Part shown: one piece after another, positions 47,671 through 58,400 of the stretch | Layout: each line of letters opens with the position of its first letter | Position numbering within the stretch: the stretch's first letter is position 1 | Assembly: GCA_023055505.1 (NCBI GenBank) | Contig: JALIRH010000018.1 | Location: 12,322,146 to 12,386,145 of the forward strand | Origin: Callipepla californica brunnescens | Taxonomy: Eukaryota > Chordata > Aves > Galliformes > Odontophoridae | Length of the DNA stretch: 64,000 nucleotides | Direction: 5' to 3' | Made by a program: the position numbers and the translations under genes | Notes under the pieces: model-generated | Database searches by the model: none | Seen by the model: the letters and a program-made list of their open reading frames with translations, nothing else | Told to the model about the DNA's origin: nothing

Positions 47671-47897
47671 CACTCAGTCCTCGAGTTCTACCGCTTTCGA
47701 TCGGCACAACCGGAGCTGCAGTGACAAATTTTGAGGTGAAGAGGGTTTTTTTTTTTCGGGAGGTTTCTGTCACAGGGGAACCGAGGGAGAGCGGGCAGTT
47801 CCTTCAGCTCTCGGCAGCTCTCTCGCGAGAGGCTGACGTGGCGTAGGCGTTGCCCGGGAAACGGCGGGAGATTTAAACGGTCAGAACGCGGAACTAA
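47671..47897 (+). promoter_or_regulatory. CR1 promoter monomer 1 (227 bp)
   Basis: GC-rich CpG-containing unit starting CACTCAGTCC. It contains TCTCGCGAGA (47821-47830), TGACGTGG (47834-47841), an X-box-like GTTGCCCGGGAAAC (47849-47862) and, in its last 33 bp, a TATA-like ATTTAAA (47871-47877). The unit repeats immediately downstream. Confidence 0.85.
47871..47877 (+). promoter_or_regulatory. TATA-like box before monomer 2
   Basis: ATTTAAA lies 28 bp upstream of the first A of monomer 2 (47899), the canonical TATA-to-start distance. Monomer 2 begins with the same bases as the element's own 5' end. Function is inferred. Confidence 0.5.
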
Positions 47898-48090
47898 CAC
47901 TCAGTCCTCGAGTTCTACCGCTTTCGATCGGCACAACCGGAGCTGCAGTGACAAATTTTGAGGTGAAGAGGGTTTTTTTTTTCGGGAGGTTTCTGTCACA
48001 GGGGAACCGAGGGAGAGCGGGCAGTCCCTTCAGCTCTCGGCAGCTCTCTCGCGAGAGGCTGACGTGGCGTAGGCGTTGCCCGGGAAACGG
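47898..48090 (+). promoter_or_regulatory. CR1 promoter monomer 2 (193 bp, 3'-shortened)
   Basis: Near-identical to 47671-47864, with one T fewer in the T-run and a couple of substitutions. It repeats TCTCGCGAGA (48047-48056), TGACGTGG (48060-48067) and the X-box-like site (48075-48088). It lacks the 33-bp ATTTAAA tail and leads into the rest of the 5' UTR. Confidence 0.85.
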
Positions 48091-48394
48091 CACCCCCGCC
48101 CACACCTTCAGCTCTGAAAAGGCCTCAGGGAGGCACAAGGAGGAGCTAACTACCTGTGAGTATCACCCCTCTCTATTATACTGAAGCTAGGTGCTAAGTG
48201 TGGGAGTGTGGGAGCTTGTGTAGCTGGGTGTAGGAGTTCTATTCCTCCTCTCTTGTGAATTCATCCTATTTACTACTGGCATCTGTGCTCTCACAGTTGT
48301 GTTCTACTTTTTGCTTATTTCATTTTTATTTATCTTATTATCATCATACATATATTTATTTATTCTTTTTATTTATTATTCTTATTTCTGTACC
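48091..48394 (+). other. CR1 5' leader between monomers and ORF1
   Basis: Non-coding leader. The first ~170 bp are moderately GC-rich, and the last ~130 bp are strongly AT-rich (TTTATT-type sequence). An open frame runs in from a GTG at 48299, but its peptide is a low-complexity hydrophobic run and the good start context is at 48395. Confidence 0.7.
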
Positions 48395-49480
48395 ATGGTC
48401 TCTACCAGACAGAGGGCTTGCCGTAAAAAGACGGTGGCGACCCAGACAGAAGGTCTGCCTAGAAATGTGGCTACACAGGTCTCTGGTTGCAGTGAGTGCC
48501 AGAGCCTGCTGCTGCTGGAGGAGGATGGCAAGCAGATCTCCTGCATGCGGTGTGAACAGGTTGAAGATCTGCTTAGCATGGTGATAGAACTGAAAGAGGA
48601 AGTTGAGAGACTGAGGGCCATCAGGGACTGTGAGAGGGAGATTGACTGGTGGAGTAGCTCCCTCAAGTGCCAGAGAGAAAGGCACCCAGGAGATCCCCCG
48701 AATTTGGTGGTGGACTCCCTGACCTGCCCCTGTCAGGTTGAGGGGGGGTATCTGAGGGATGGGGAGGGCTGGCAGAGAGTCCCAGCTCGGTACTGTAGGC
48801 GATCTCCCCCTCTGCCTACATCGTCTCCTCAAGTCCCTCTAAACAATAGGTTTGCGGTGTTGGATGTTGAAGGAGAAATAAGGGGGGAGGAGCGGGAAGA
48901 TTCTCCCAAGAAGTCACCAATGGCAAGGCAGTCGACTCCATGCATTGAGACTGCAGCTGCCAAGAAGGAAAGAAAGGTGATCGTGGTGGGTGGCTCCCTT
49001 CTCAGGGGTACTGAGGGCCCCATTTGCAGACCAGACCCGTGCCGTAGGGAAGTGTGCTGTCTCCCTGGGGCCCGGGTTAGAGACATAACTAGAAGACTCC
49101 CAGATCTGATTCACCCCAATGACTACTATCCGTTGCTCATAGTTCAAGCAGATAGCAGTGAAGTAACTCAAAGAAGCCTAAGAACTATGAAAAGAGATTT
49201 CAGGGGTCTAGGACGATTAGTTCAAGGTGTGGGAGCACAAGTGGTATTTGCTTCCATACCTTCTGGGGCAGCGAAGGACACGGAATGGGCTAGGAAAACA
49301 CAAGTGATGAATAATTGGCTGAGAGGCTGGTGTAGAGACAGACACTTTGGGTTTTTTGACCACGGGGCAGTTTACTCAGCTCCTGGCCTGTTATCCACTG
49401 ATGGAATACACCTGTCCCAAAGGGGGAAACGAATTCTAGCCCAGGAGCTAGCTGGACTAATTGAGAGAGCTTTAAACTAG
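48395..49480 (+). CDS. CR1 ORF1 protein (zinc-finger, coiled coil, esterase), 361 aa
   Basis: ORF1 of CR1 elements is the RNA-binding partner of the ORF2 polymerase and often carries a GDSL/SGNH esterase-like domain. The start chosen is the ATG at 48395, in ideal Kozak context (ACCATGG). The upstream in-frame extension from a GTG is hydrophobic low-complexity. Residues 32-53 hold a CX2C...CX2C zinc-binding-like motif (CSEC and CMRC). Residues ~54-84 form a charged amphipathic coiled coil ([14 protein letters not shown]). Residues ~194-361 are esterase-like: [11 protein letters not shown] carries the nucleophile-position Ser201 (GGS instead of the usual GDS), and [11 protein letters not shown] carries the Asp336/His339 pair. 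The usual block-III GxND is not recognisable (IVQADSSEV here), so activity is doubtful. The stop is 5 nt before the ORF2 ATG. Confidence 0.92.
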   Translation: MVSTRQRACRKKTVATQTEGLPRNVATQVSGCSECQSLLLLEEDGKQISCMRCEQVEDLLSMVIELKEEVERLRAIRDCEREIDWWSSSLKCQRERHPGDPPNLVVDSLTCPCQVEGGYLRDGEGWQRVPARYCRRSPPLPTSSPQVPLNNRFAVLDVEGEIRGEEREDSPKKSPMARQSTPCIETAAAKKERKVIVVGGSLLRGTEGPICRPDPCRREVCCLPGARVRDITRRLPDLIHPNDYYPLLIVQADSSEVTQRSLRTMKRDFRGLGRLVQGVGAQVVFASIPSGAAKDTEWARKTQVMNNWLRGWCRDRHFGFFDHGAVYSAPGLLSTDGIHLSQRGKRILAQELAGLIERALN

Positions 49481-49485
49481 CTGTG

Positions 49486-52338
49486 ATGGGGGTAGGGGAT
49501 ATAACAGGGCTCCCCAGTGAAGAGCCCAGGGGGGCTGTGCTGGAACAAAGGGTGAGGCAAGTGTCCCAGCTGAAGTGCATATACACCAACGCACGCAGCA
49601 TGGGCAATAAACAAGAAGAGCTTGAAACCATTGTAAGGCAGGCAAACTATGACCTTGTTGCTATTACGGAAACATGGTGGGACCCCTCCCATGACTGGAG
49701 TACTGGGATGGATGGCTACAAGCTCTTCAGAAGGGATAGGCGGGGAAGAAAGGGTGGTGGCATAGCTCTCTATATCAAAGAGTGTCTTGATGTTGAAGAG
49801 CTTGAGGTTGGAAACGACCAAGTGGAGTGTCTGTGGGTAAGGATCAGGGGGATGGTCTGTAGGAGTGACATCGTGGTGGGGCTCTGTTATAGACCGCCTA
49901 GCCAAGATGAGGAGATAGATGAGGTGTTCTACAAGCAACTAGTAGATGTTGCACGATGGCCAGCACTAGTTCTCATGGGGGACTTCAACTTCCCTGATAT
50001 ATGCTGGAAATATAATACCGCGCAGAGGAAGCAGTCCATGAGATTTCTGGAGTGTGTGGAAGATAGCTTCCTGACACAGCTGGTGCAGGAACCTACCAGG
50101 GGAAGTGCCCTGCTAGACCTGCTCTTCACTAACAGAGATGGACTAGTAGGAGATGTGAAGGTTGGGGATCGTCTTGGCCAGAGTGACCATGAAATGGTAG
50201 AGTTTGCTATTCTTGGTGACATCAAGAGGGTGACTAGCAAAACTGCTGCCTTGGACTTCCGGAGGGCAGACTTTGACCTGTTCAGGACGCTTGTTGCAAG
50301 GGTCCCTTGGGACTCGCTCCTGTGGGGTAAAGGGGTCCAGGAAGCCTGGGCCCTCCTCAAGACGGAAATCTTAAAGGCACAGGAGCAGGCTGTCCCTGAG
50401 TACCGTAAGTCAAGCCGGAGGGGAAAAAGACCAGTGTGGATGAACCGAGATCTTTTGTTGAGACTCCGGGAGAAAAAGAGAGTCTATGTCCTCTGGAAGA
50501 TGGGACAGGCTACTTGGGGAGACTACAGGGAACTTGCCAAGATTTGCAGGCAGGAAGTTAGAAATGCAAAAGCCCAGCTTGAACTTAGACTGGCTACTGC
50601 AGTAAAGGAGAACAAAAAATCCTTTTATAAATATATTAACAGTAAAAGAAGAACTAAGGAGAATTTCCCTCCTTTACTTGATGCGGCAGGGAATGTAACC
50701 ACAGAGGATAAGGAAAAGGCTGAGGTTCTCAATGCCTTCTTCACGTCTGTCTTTAACAGACAGACCAGTTATCCTCAGGATACTCCTCGCCCTGACCTGG
50801 AAGTCTGGGACGAAGTGCATCATACACCCCCTGTGATCCCAGCAGAGACAGTCAGAGACCTGCTCCTCCATCTGAACTGCCACAAGTCCATGGGGCCAGA
50901 TGGGATCCACCCAAGGGTGCTGAGGGAGCTGGCAGAGGTGATTGCCAAGCCGCTTTCTGCCATCTATCAGCATTCCTGGTCATCTGGAGAGGTCCCGCAA
51001 GATTGGAGGCTTGCCGATGTGACTCCCATCTACAAGAAAGGCCGTAAGGAAGATCCGGGGAACTACAGGCCTGTCAGCCTGACCTCGGTATCAGGGAAAG
51101 TTATGGAGCAATTGATCTTGAGGGAGATCACACGGCACGTGCATGGCAATCAGGGGATCAGACCCAGCCAGCACGGGTTCATAAAGGGCAGGTCGTGCTT
51201 GTCCAACCTCATCTCCTTCTACGACTGGGTGACCAGACTGGTAGATGAGGGAAAGGCTGTTGATGTAGTCTACCTGGACTTCAGCAAAGCCTTTGACACG
51301 GTCTCCCACAGTATTCTCCTGCAGAAGCTGGCAGCCCATGGTGTGGACAGGTTCACTCTTCTCTGGGTTGAGAATTGGCTAGAGGGCCGTGCCCAGCGGG
51401 TAGTGGTTAATGGAGTCAAGTCCAGCTGGCGTCCTGTCACGAGTGGTGTCCCCCAAGGGTCGGTATTGGGGCCCGTCTTGTTTAATATCTTTATTGATGA
51501 CCTGGATGAGGGGATTGAGTGTACCCTCAGTAAGTTTGCGGATGACACCAAGTTGGGAGGATGTGTTGATCTGCCTGAGGGTAGGGAGGCCCTTCAGCGG
51601 GATCTGGATAGGCTAGACAGTTGGGCTGAGGTCAATGGGATGAGGTTCAATAAGGCCAAGTGCCGGGTCCTGCACTTTGGCCACAATAACCCCATGCAAT
51701 GCTATAGGCTTGGGGCAGAATGGCTTGAGGAGTGTATAGAGGAAAAGGACCTGGGGGTGTTGGTTGATACTCGGCTCAGCATGAGCCGGCAGTGTGCCCA
51801 GGTGGCCAAGAAGGCCAATGGCATCCTGGCCTGTATTAGGAATAGTGTGGCCAGCAGGAGCAGGGAGGTGATCATCCCCCTGTACTCAGCTCTGGTGCGG
51901 CCGCACCTCGAGTACTGCGTTCAGTTTTGGGCCCCTCACTACAAGAGAGACATCGAGGCGCTGGAGCGTGTTCAGAGAAGGGCAACAAAACTGGTGAGGG
52001 GTCTGGAGCACAGGTCTTACGAGGAGCGGCTGAAGGAGCTGGGATTGTTTAGTTTGGGGAAAAGGAGGCTCAGAGGAGACCTCATTGCACTCTACCACTT
52101 CCTGAAGGGAGGCTGTGGTAAGGAGGGGGTCGGCCTCTTCTCCCAGGTAACTAACGACAGGACGAGAGGGAATGGCCACAAGTTGTGCCGGGGAAGATTT
52201 AGATTAGACTTGAGGAAAAATTTTTTCTCTGAGAGAGTGGTCCGGCACTGGAATGGCCTGCCTAGGGAGGTGGTTGAGGCACCGTCCCTAGCACTGTTCA
52301 AGAAGCGTTTAGATGAGGTGCTGAGGGATTTGATTTAG
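49486..52338 (+). CDS. CR1 ORF2 protein: endonuclease and reverse transcriptase, 950 aa
   Basis: This enzyme nicks target DNA and reverse-transcribes CR1 RNA at the nick. The ATG at 49486 is preferred; the frame also includes one upstream GTG codon. The N-terminal ~240 residues are an apurinic-like endonuclease with all expected motifs: TNARS (Asn35), ITETWW (Glu62), GDFN (Asp166/Asn168) and SDH (233-235). A linker follows, then the reverse transcriptase at ~460-800: [43 protein letters not shown] (Asp598), [18 protein letters not shown] and FADD (Asp686/687). The C-terminal region holds [11 protein letters not shown] and [10 protein letters not shown]. No stop or frameshift occurs. Length and domain order are those of a complete CR1 ORF2. 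Translation probably depends on reinitiation or readthrough after ORF1, as only CTGTG separates the two ORFs. Confidence 0.97.
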   Translation: MGVGDITGLPSEEPRGAVLEQRVRQVSQLKCIYTNARSMGNKQEELETIVRQANYDLVAITETWWDPSHDWSTGMDGYKLFRRDRRGRKGGGIALYIKECLDVEELEVGNDQVECLWVRIRGMVCRSDIVVGLCYRPPSQDEEIDEVFYKQLVDVARWPALVLMGDFNFPDICWKYNTAQRKQSMRFLECVEDSFLTQLVQEPTRGSALLDLLFTNRDGLVGDVKVGDRLGQSDHEMVEFAILGDIKRVTSKTAALDFRRADFDLFRTLVARVPWDSLLWGKGVQEAWALLKTEILKAQEQAVPEYRKSSRRGKRPVWMNRDLLLRLREKKRVYVLWKMGQATWGDYRELAKICRQEVRNAKAQLELRLATAVKENKKSFYKYINSKRRTKENFPPLLDAAGNVTTEDKEKAEVLNAFFTSVFNRQTSYPQDTPRPDLEVWDEVHHTPPVIPAETVRDLLLHLNCHKSMGPDGIHPRVLRELAEVIAKPLSAIYQHSWSSGEVPQDWRLADVTPIYKKGRKEDPGNYRPVSLTSVSGKVMEQLILREITRHVHGNQGIRPSQHGFIKGRSCLSNLISFYDWVTRLVDEGKAVDVVYLDFSKAFDTVSHSILLQKLAAHGVDRFTLLWVENWLEGRAQRVVVNGVKSSWRPVTSGVPQGSVLGPVLFNIFIDDLDEGIECTLSKFADDTKLGGCVDLPEGREALQRDLDRLDSWAEVNGMRFNKAKCRVLHFGHNNPMQCYRLGAEWLEECIEEKDLGVLVDTRLSMSRQCAQVAKKANGILACIRNSVASRSREVIIPLYSALVRPHLEYCVQFWAPHYKRDIEALERVQRRATKLVRGLEHRSYEERLKELGLFSLGKRRLRGDLIALYHFLKGGCGKEGVGLFSQVTNDRTRGNGHKLCRGRFRLDLRKNFFSERVVRHWNGLPREVVEAPSLALFKKRLDEVLRDLI

Positions 52339-52440
52339 TAGCTTGGTGGGTAGGGATGGTGGTGTGAGGAAGGTTGGACTAGATGATCTTGTAGGTCCTT
52401 TCCAACCTAATGTATCTATGAATCTATGAATCTATGAATC
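52339..52440 (+). other. CR1 3' UTR and terminal octamer repeats
   Basis: Contains the conserved CR1 tail (GGTTGGACTAGATGATCTTG, CTTTCCAACC), then three TCTATGAA-type units. There is no poly-A tail, as usual for CR1. The terminal unit differs from the ATTCTATG/ATTCTGTG of most other copies in the window and is shared with 6451-7073. Confidence 0.9.
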
Positions 52441-53072
52441 CTGTCACCAGTGAGAAGAGACCAATCCTGCTCTCACTGTAAGCACCTTTCAGATACTGGA
52501 AGAGAGCAATGTCTCCCCTCAGCCTCCTTTTCCTCAGACAAAACAATCCCAGTTTCTTTAGTCTCTTGTCACAGGACATATTCTCCAAGCCCTTCGCCAG
52601 CCTTGTTGCCCTTCTTTGGATCTGCTCCAGCACCTCAGTGTCCTTTCTGTATTGAAGTGCCCAAAACCATACACAGTACTCAAGGCGAGTCCTCACCAAT
52701 GCCAAACACAAGGACAAGATTACTTCCCTATTCCTGCTCACCACACCATTTCTGACACAGGCCAGGATGCTGTTAGCCTTCTTGGCCACCTGGGCATACT
52801 GCTGGTTCGTATTCAGCTGGCTGTTCATCAGTACACCAAGGTCCCATTCCATCAGGCAGCTTTCCAGCCACTCCTCACAAAGCCAGTAGGGCTGCCTGGG
52901 GTTGTTGTGACCAAAATGCAGTACCTGACACTTGGCCTCTATTGAAACTCACACAGTTAACCTTGGCACATCAATCCAGTCTATCTAGGTCCCTCTGCAG
53001 TGCCCTTCTCTCTTCAGGCAGATCAACACTCCCTCCCAACTTGGCGCCATCTGCAAACTTACTGAGGGTCAA
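52441..53072 (-). mobile_element. Split antisense CR1, right part
   Basis: Continuation of the CR1 at 47403-47668. The minus-strand frame 52424-52852 gives [16 protein letters not shown] and [24 protein letters not shown] ORF2 C-terminal sequence. It runs back to the FADD region (antisense block CCATCTGCAAACTTACTGAG) and is 5'-truncated there. Older than the element that split it. Confidence 0.92.
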
Positions 53073-56000
53073 CATACCAAATTAGTACTAGCAAATTACC
53101 TATATAATTTTCTTCAATGTGCTCAACTTTTTCTTTTTCTTCAGAATGATGGCCTAAATCCAAGCACAATCTCTGGTTTGAAGATATGCATTTCTTCTTC
53201 ACAAAGGATCAGGTTTTCCTTCCATCCTGTCAACGCCTATTGCAATCCTCATGTGACCTATCATGAAAGTGCACTATAGTTTGGAAATTAACCACAAAAG
53301 AGTAGCCACGTCACCAAAAAAACATGTCTAAGTCACTTTCTGAGCATCTGAAAAGAAGGTTCTCATAGCATTTACAATATTACATTTGCAATCTGTCATC
53401 CTTTGTTCAGACATTAATGATGTTACATTTAACCCTTACATGCTCCTGAGAAAGCTGAGGAGGTTTGTTTAATTACATATTAAAACAAGAACTGAGCTGT
53501 AAAATGGAGAGAATTAATAGCTAATAACAAATATTAATAGTGGGAAGCAATCACTATACAGTATGCATGCAAAGTGCACAGTGCTACAGATTTCAGCTAA
53601 CACAATTGAGATTTTTAGGAGATAAGGTTGCTGCAGTTGTTCTACCTGTAGTTCGTCATGAGACATTCCAGTTGCAGTGGCTGACCTGACTCTCCAGGTA
53701 TTCCTTTACAACACTGCAACTCAAAGTTTCATTGTGGTACTCCACCTGGAGACAACCACAGCACAAAGGACTCATCAGTTTAAATATCCTAATACTCCAG
53801 TTAACTGAACAGTAAAGTTATCATTAGTGAAATAGATATGATTAAACTGTAGTTTTAGAGAAAGTATTTGAAATGCAGGTGCCTATTTGTTTCCCTTAAG
53901 TGTTAATACTAAAGGCATCTCTGTCATCTCAGTTAGAGTCAATACTTTCAAGAACATTGCAATGTAATGGCCCAGGCTTACAAACAAAAATAGTTATTAA
54001 CCCTAAGATACACCTCTGCTTCAAATAACGTGTGTGACAGATTAATGCCTGGTATTAACACAATCAGTGATTTTTATTAGTGCTAGTGCTCTGTCGGTAA
54101 GATCTCATCCATATAGATAGATTTATATGTCTCAAAGAAAATAATCCTTCAGTTTCTTTATTGAAAGAAAATGGAAGTCAGATAAAAGACATTACAGCTA
54201 TTGAATCTCAGGAGTCTGGCAGAAATTACACAGCTTCTTCTGAATACTAACATCACAGTACAAATAGCGCTTCAAGGTAATTATATTTGGAGGTCCACGA
54301 GTGTCAGGTACTGAATACAGTAATTATTCTAGCTAATGAGTATGATTAAATGACGGTTTCTATGGGGTAGATTGCAAAAATCTCTTAATGCTCTGGAACA
54401 GTCAAAATGATATTAGAAATAGATATACTCATACATGCACACACATATATATATATACACCTATACCATTTATACTCACATACTGCATTCAGATTTACCT
54501 TGTTAGTTTTCCTAAGACATCTGTGGAATACTTTTTTTTTGTTTGTTTCCAGTTGTCACTACCATTTACATAGTATTTGTGGTCACATTATCAGCAATTG
54601 AGATACAGTTCTGGAAGTTAACTAGCATTCACTTCTATTCACATAATGTTTGGAAATTATATCGTAAGCATGAGGAATATTTCAGTACAGGCATAACTCT
54701 ACATGATTCTTTCTTTTTTTTTTATTTTTTTCTTTTTTTAAGAACTTCACATAAATTCTGATTTTGTATCTACTGTTTGTTGTTTTTTTTTTTCCAGTTC
54801 CTATTTAAATCAATAGAAATCATCGGCTTTGCCAATTCAAAGCACTGAATTTTATTTTTATATATGTATTTCATAAACAAAGGGACAAATTTAAATTTGT
54901 GCGGCTTCCAAAGAAATAGTGTTTCTCCATTGAGCAACTTCAGAAATTTTTGTAAAAGTTTGATGGTGGTAAAACTGTAAAATACAATGTCATTCAATTG
55001 TGTTTCTGATTCAGTCAGTTCATGTTGAGAGCTAATAGTGGAGGGGTAAGCTATTTAATCAGACGTGGAGCTAGAGACAGGAGGCCTAGCAGACATGGGA
55101 ACCAGAATTTCCCATGTTCTCAAGCTTGCCTGGCAAGGTAGTTCTAGAAGATGTTCATCAAAGCCACAGCTGCTTCTGCATATTTTCATTCTGCAGTGGT
55201 AGTAGACTTCTGCACTCTAATTCATGTGGTTCAGACCATCTGTGCATGACCATGCATTACTAAAAATGGGAAGAAGAAAATGCAAAGGTGGCAGAACTGA
55301 GAAGGAAGAGCAAATGTTAAAGTAAAATTCATTGCAGAACATCATTACAGTGATCTGTCAGCTGCACAGCAATGCTATGATATAGCTGATGACAGCATAA
55401 TTGTGAAAAACAGTAGGAGACTTCGTTAAGCTAAAAAGATACACTAAAGAATTCTGTTTGGAGTGTAACGGCAATGGCACAGAAGTCCTTCACTACAGCA
55501 GAAAAAAGGAACATGACTCTGAATTTGAGAGACTTTCCAGTAAGTAAGCATTTAATTTGGACATGGCTGAGGGCAGGGTGAGGAGAGCCCAAGGGGGCAG
55601 GTCTGGGCAGGAGTAGTCAGGTCTGTGGTGCCCTTGGGTCCTAGCAGTGCAGAAATGTCATGATTGCTATGAGAAGTACCATATTATGAAGTAATTTAGA
55701 AGTCATATCAATTACATGGATACTGAAATGCATAAAAATATTTTAAGTAGAGAAACATGCATTTCTTTCCTAATAGTTCCTTTATGATGAATATTTCAAC
55801 AGGAAAGTTTTAATTTTAGAGTCCCTTTAATTTGAATAGATTTCATACATTTTTCCATCTTATTAACCTCAGTGCTTGCTTCCTTTGCTGATATGGGAAC
55901 ATAATTTACACTCATTCCCTTGTTTAATAGTGCCACTTACACAACAGGTGCACTCTATGGTAGTTCATAAATGTTCAGATCAGTGCTGTGGCACTGTTAA

Positions 56001-56450
56001 ACATTGTCTGTATTTAAATTCTTAATCATACATACTCCCTTCCTACATTAAAATTTCTACGAGTAGGAAGATCAAAAAGGTTGATAGGATTTGGTCATGC
56101 AACATTTCCTTTCTCCCAGGTGACAGACACGCTTTAATTATGCCTTGAATAGTGAACAAGTGAATTTCAAAACATCTAGTTCAGGAAGACTCATTTCTTC
56201 ATACCCTTGCACTTTCTTTTCCACAAGGAGAAAAGCAGAGGTATGCCAGCTGCCAGCTGGAAAGGAACATTGGCCAGATGACCAGAAATCCTGGGAAAGC
56301 ACTGCTTCCAGACTTTGCTCAGGGTCACTTCAGCCATTGACCCCAGGCTTACCCTTCATCCACTCTTTTGCTGTGATCCACACTAGGTAGTCACAATGAT
56401 TACTTCATTACACTAACTGATGAACTTAGATAATTAATTGTAACATAGTA
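53073..56450. other. AT-rich DNA, no gene seen
   Basis: No gene or dispersed repeat recognised. A short (TA)n/(CA)n patch occurs at 54437-54462 and T-rich runs near 54708-54740 and 54780-54793. Open frames of up to 75 codons overlap without motifs. Confidence 0.5.
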
Positions 56451-57025
56451 TTATGATTTAACCCTGCAGCAGCTCAGCACTACACAGCCTTTCACCCACT
56501 ACTCCCCCAGGTGGGATGAGGGCGAGAACTGGAAACAAAATTGCAGTCATGCGTTGAGATCAAACCTATTTACTAAGACAGAAAAGGAAAATGGAAACAA
56601 AAATATGTTGATAATTACATAAATATATATATATGTATGTATGTATCCATGTATCCACAATGCAGTCACTCGTCAGTTGATGACTGATGCCCTGCTAACA
56701 ATACAAGTGCTCGCTGACTGACTGGCAATGCGACATCTCAACACCTAGCCAGCTCTTGACCAGTGGCCTGCGCCTTAGCCAATACCCCACAGCTTTGAAA
56801 CTTTCCACATAATGTCACATGGTATGGCATAACTCCTGTCCCAATTCAGGCCAGCTGCCTGGCCTCTGTCCCATCCCCTTCTGCCATGCTATCATGGCAG
56901 TGGTTCTTTCCTGCCAAGTGGCCTGGCCCCAGGTGTGCTCCCATTACTCCTCAACAAAAACATCACTGTGCTAGTAACACTTTTTCAGATGAAATAAGGA
57001 CACAGAGAAGACTACTTGCAGCTCC
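56451..57025 (-). mobile_element. Solo LTR of an avian-type ERV, antisense
   Basis: The plus strand reads as the antisense of an LTR type I recognise from bird genomes: TTATGATTTAACCCTGCAGC at the LTR 3' end, GGTGGGATGAGGGCGAGAAC, TGTCACATGGTATGGCATAA, then a 'catcactgtgctagtaacac' block near the U3 start. A (TATG)n-like patch is at 56624-56650. Divergence is considerable and the U3 terminus (about 57025) is approximate. No coding sequence flanks it and no target duplication was confirmed. Confidence 0.7.
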
Positions 57026-57884
57026 TACTTGCCACCTGGCCATTATACCACTTGCACAGGTCTTGAAGATAACCATTTTTACATATAATGCTCCTCTGTT
57101 CCACAGTAGAAATGATTAAGTGAGCTGCAAAGTAATAAGAAAATCCTATGAGAGCTCTAAGGACACAGGATCTACACAGCACACTATGCCCTGACTAGAG
57201 TGTTGGTAAAATTCAGGGTTCCCACTATTTGAAGGGGCATAAGATTGAATTATCCCTTCTATCCCATTTTTCCTTCTCCTGTTATGTCCAATAAATGGTA
57301 TTTTAATCAATACCTGACAGAATCTGAGTGTCTGTCTTACTGGAATCTGTAACATTCATAACAGTGCATTACAATTAGCATTTGCTGAATGTGCAAGTCC
57401 AGTACCTGTGCCAGAATCTGCTTCACAGATTCAGCAGTCTGAGGGTAAAAGGTGACAGAAATGAGAAGTAATCTCCATGGTGTATGTTCACTGAAGAAAT
57501 TGACATGTATATAAATTATCTTCAGCAACTGTTTCCATAGAAGCAGACAAGAACTGACAAATGTTGTAAGCATTAATTTTGTCTTTCCATGTAGAAATTA
57601 ATTCACAAAAAGAAAATCTCCTATAGGGAAATTAGTTTTCCTTCTTACTTTTGTTTGCTTCCTTTTCCCTACATATTTTATGATACTGCACAGTTTTTCT
57701 CATCAAACAGGAAACAGACTTAAGAGTGCATCTATACTAAGGAGTTAAAATGCCAGTAGGACTGTGAGGTCATATGGCTTAAAATGGTTCACATTTATGT
57801 TAGGGTTTTTGGTTTTTTTTTCCTCAAGAAAACTGTGGGTACACACAAATTTTTTGAAGGAGTCTCTGATCCTCATTCATTCTT
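57026..57884. other. AT-rich spacer, no gene seen
   Basis: No repeat or gene recognised. Confidence 0.45.
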
Positions 57885-58400
57885 CATAGAATCACAGAAT
57901 GTCTGATGTTGGTAAGAACCTCTGTTGATCATCTGGTCTGACTTCATTTTACATGCAGGGCTACAGAACAGGTTGCCCAGTACTACGAACAAATAATTTT
58001 CAAAGATCACCAAGGAGGAAGACACCACAATATCTCTCTATGCAACCACTGCGAGTGCTGCATCACCTGCACAGTAAAAATATATTTTTTTGTGTGTTTG
58101 GACAGAACCTCCTGTGTTTCAGTTTGTGCTCATTGCTTCTCATCCTATCACAAAGCACCACTGAAAAGAGCTTAATTCTGTCTGCTCTGTACCCTGCCCT
58201 CAGGTGTTTGCATACATTGATAAGTCTCAATGCTCCCCAATCCTTTCCCACCACAAGCTATTACACTCTTTCTACACAGGAGAGATGTTCCAGTCTCTTC
58301 ACTAACTTTGTTGCTCAGGTGTGACTTCCCCTTGGTGAATCTTCACTGACTATTCCTGATCATTTTATCACCCTTCATGTCTCTATTATTTATCTACTGC
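57885..58400 (-). mobile_element. Old CR1 fragment, antisense, with internal deletion
   Basis: The plus strand starts CATAGAATCACAGAATGTCT followed by a diverged antisense CR1 tail and ORF2 C-terminus to about 58320. It then jumps to a phrase (ACTTCCCCTTGGTGAATCTT, about 58324-58365) that is the antisense of the RT region further upstream in CR1, implying deletion of the intervening part. Confidence 0.72.

Larger units (their letters stand above)
47669..52440 (+). mobile_element. Full-length CR1 retrotransposon, both ORFs open
   Basis: A 4.77-kb element in order: duplicated promoter/5' UTR monomer (47671-48090), a leader, ORF1 (48395-49480), ORF2 (49486-52338), and a ~100-bp 3' UTR ending in three TCTATGAA-type repeats. 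It lies inside an older antisense CR1 whose two halves join without loss, leaving at most a 3-bp (ATC) duplication, consistent with the short or absent duplications of CR1. Most genomic CR1s are truncated at 5' ends, so a complete copy with intact frames is rare. Conserved catalytic residues in ORF2 make it a candidate active element. Confidence 0.96.

Noticed and set aside
48299..48394. N-terminal extension of CR1 ORF1
   Set aside because: It begins at GTG and gives a low-complexity hydrophobic run from AT-rich leader. The downstream ATG has an ideal Kozak context. It is not taken as a signal peptide.
48356..51551. Antisense open frames of 80-158 codons across the full-length CR1
   Set aside because: They are shadows of the sense coding sequence, with no domain of their own.
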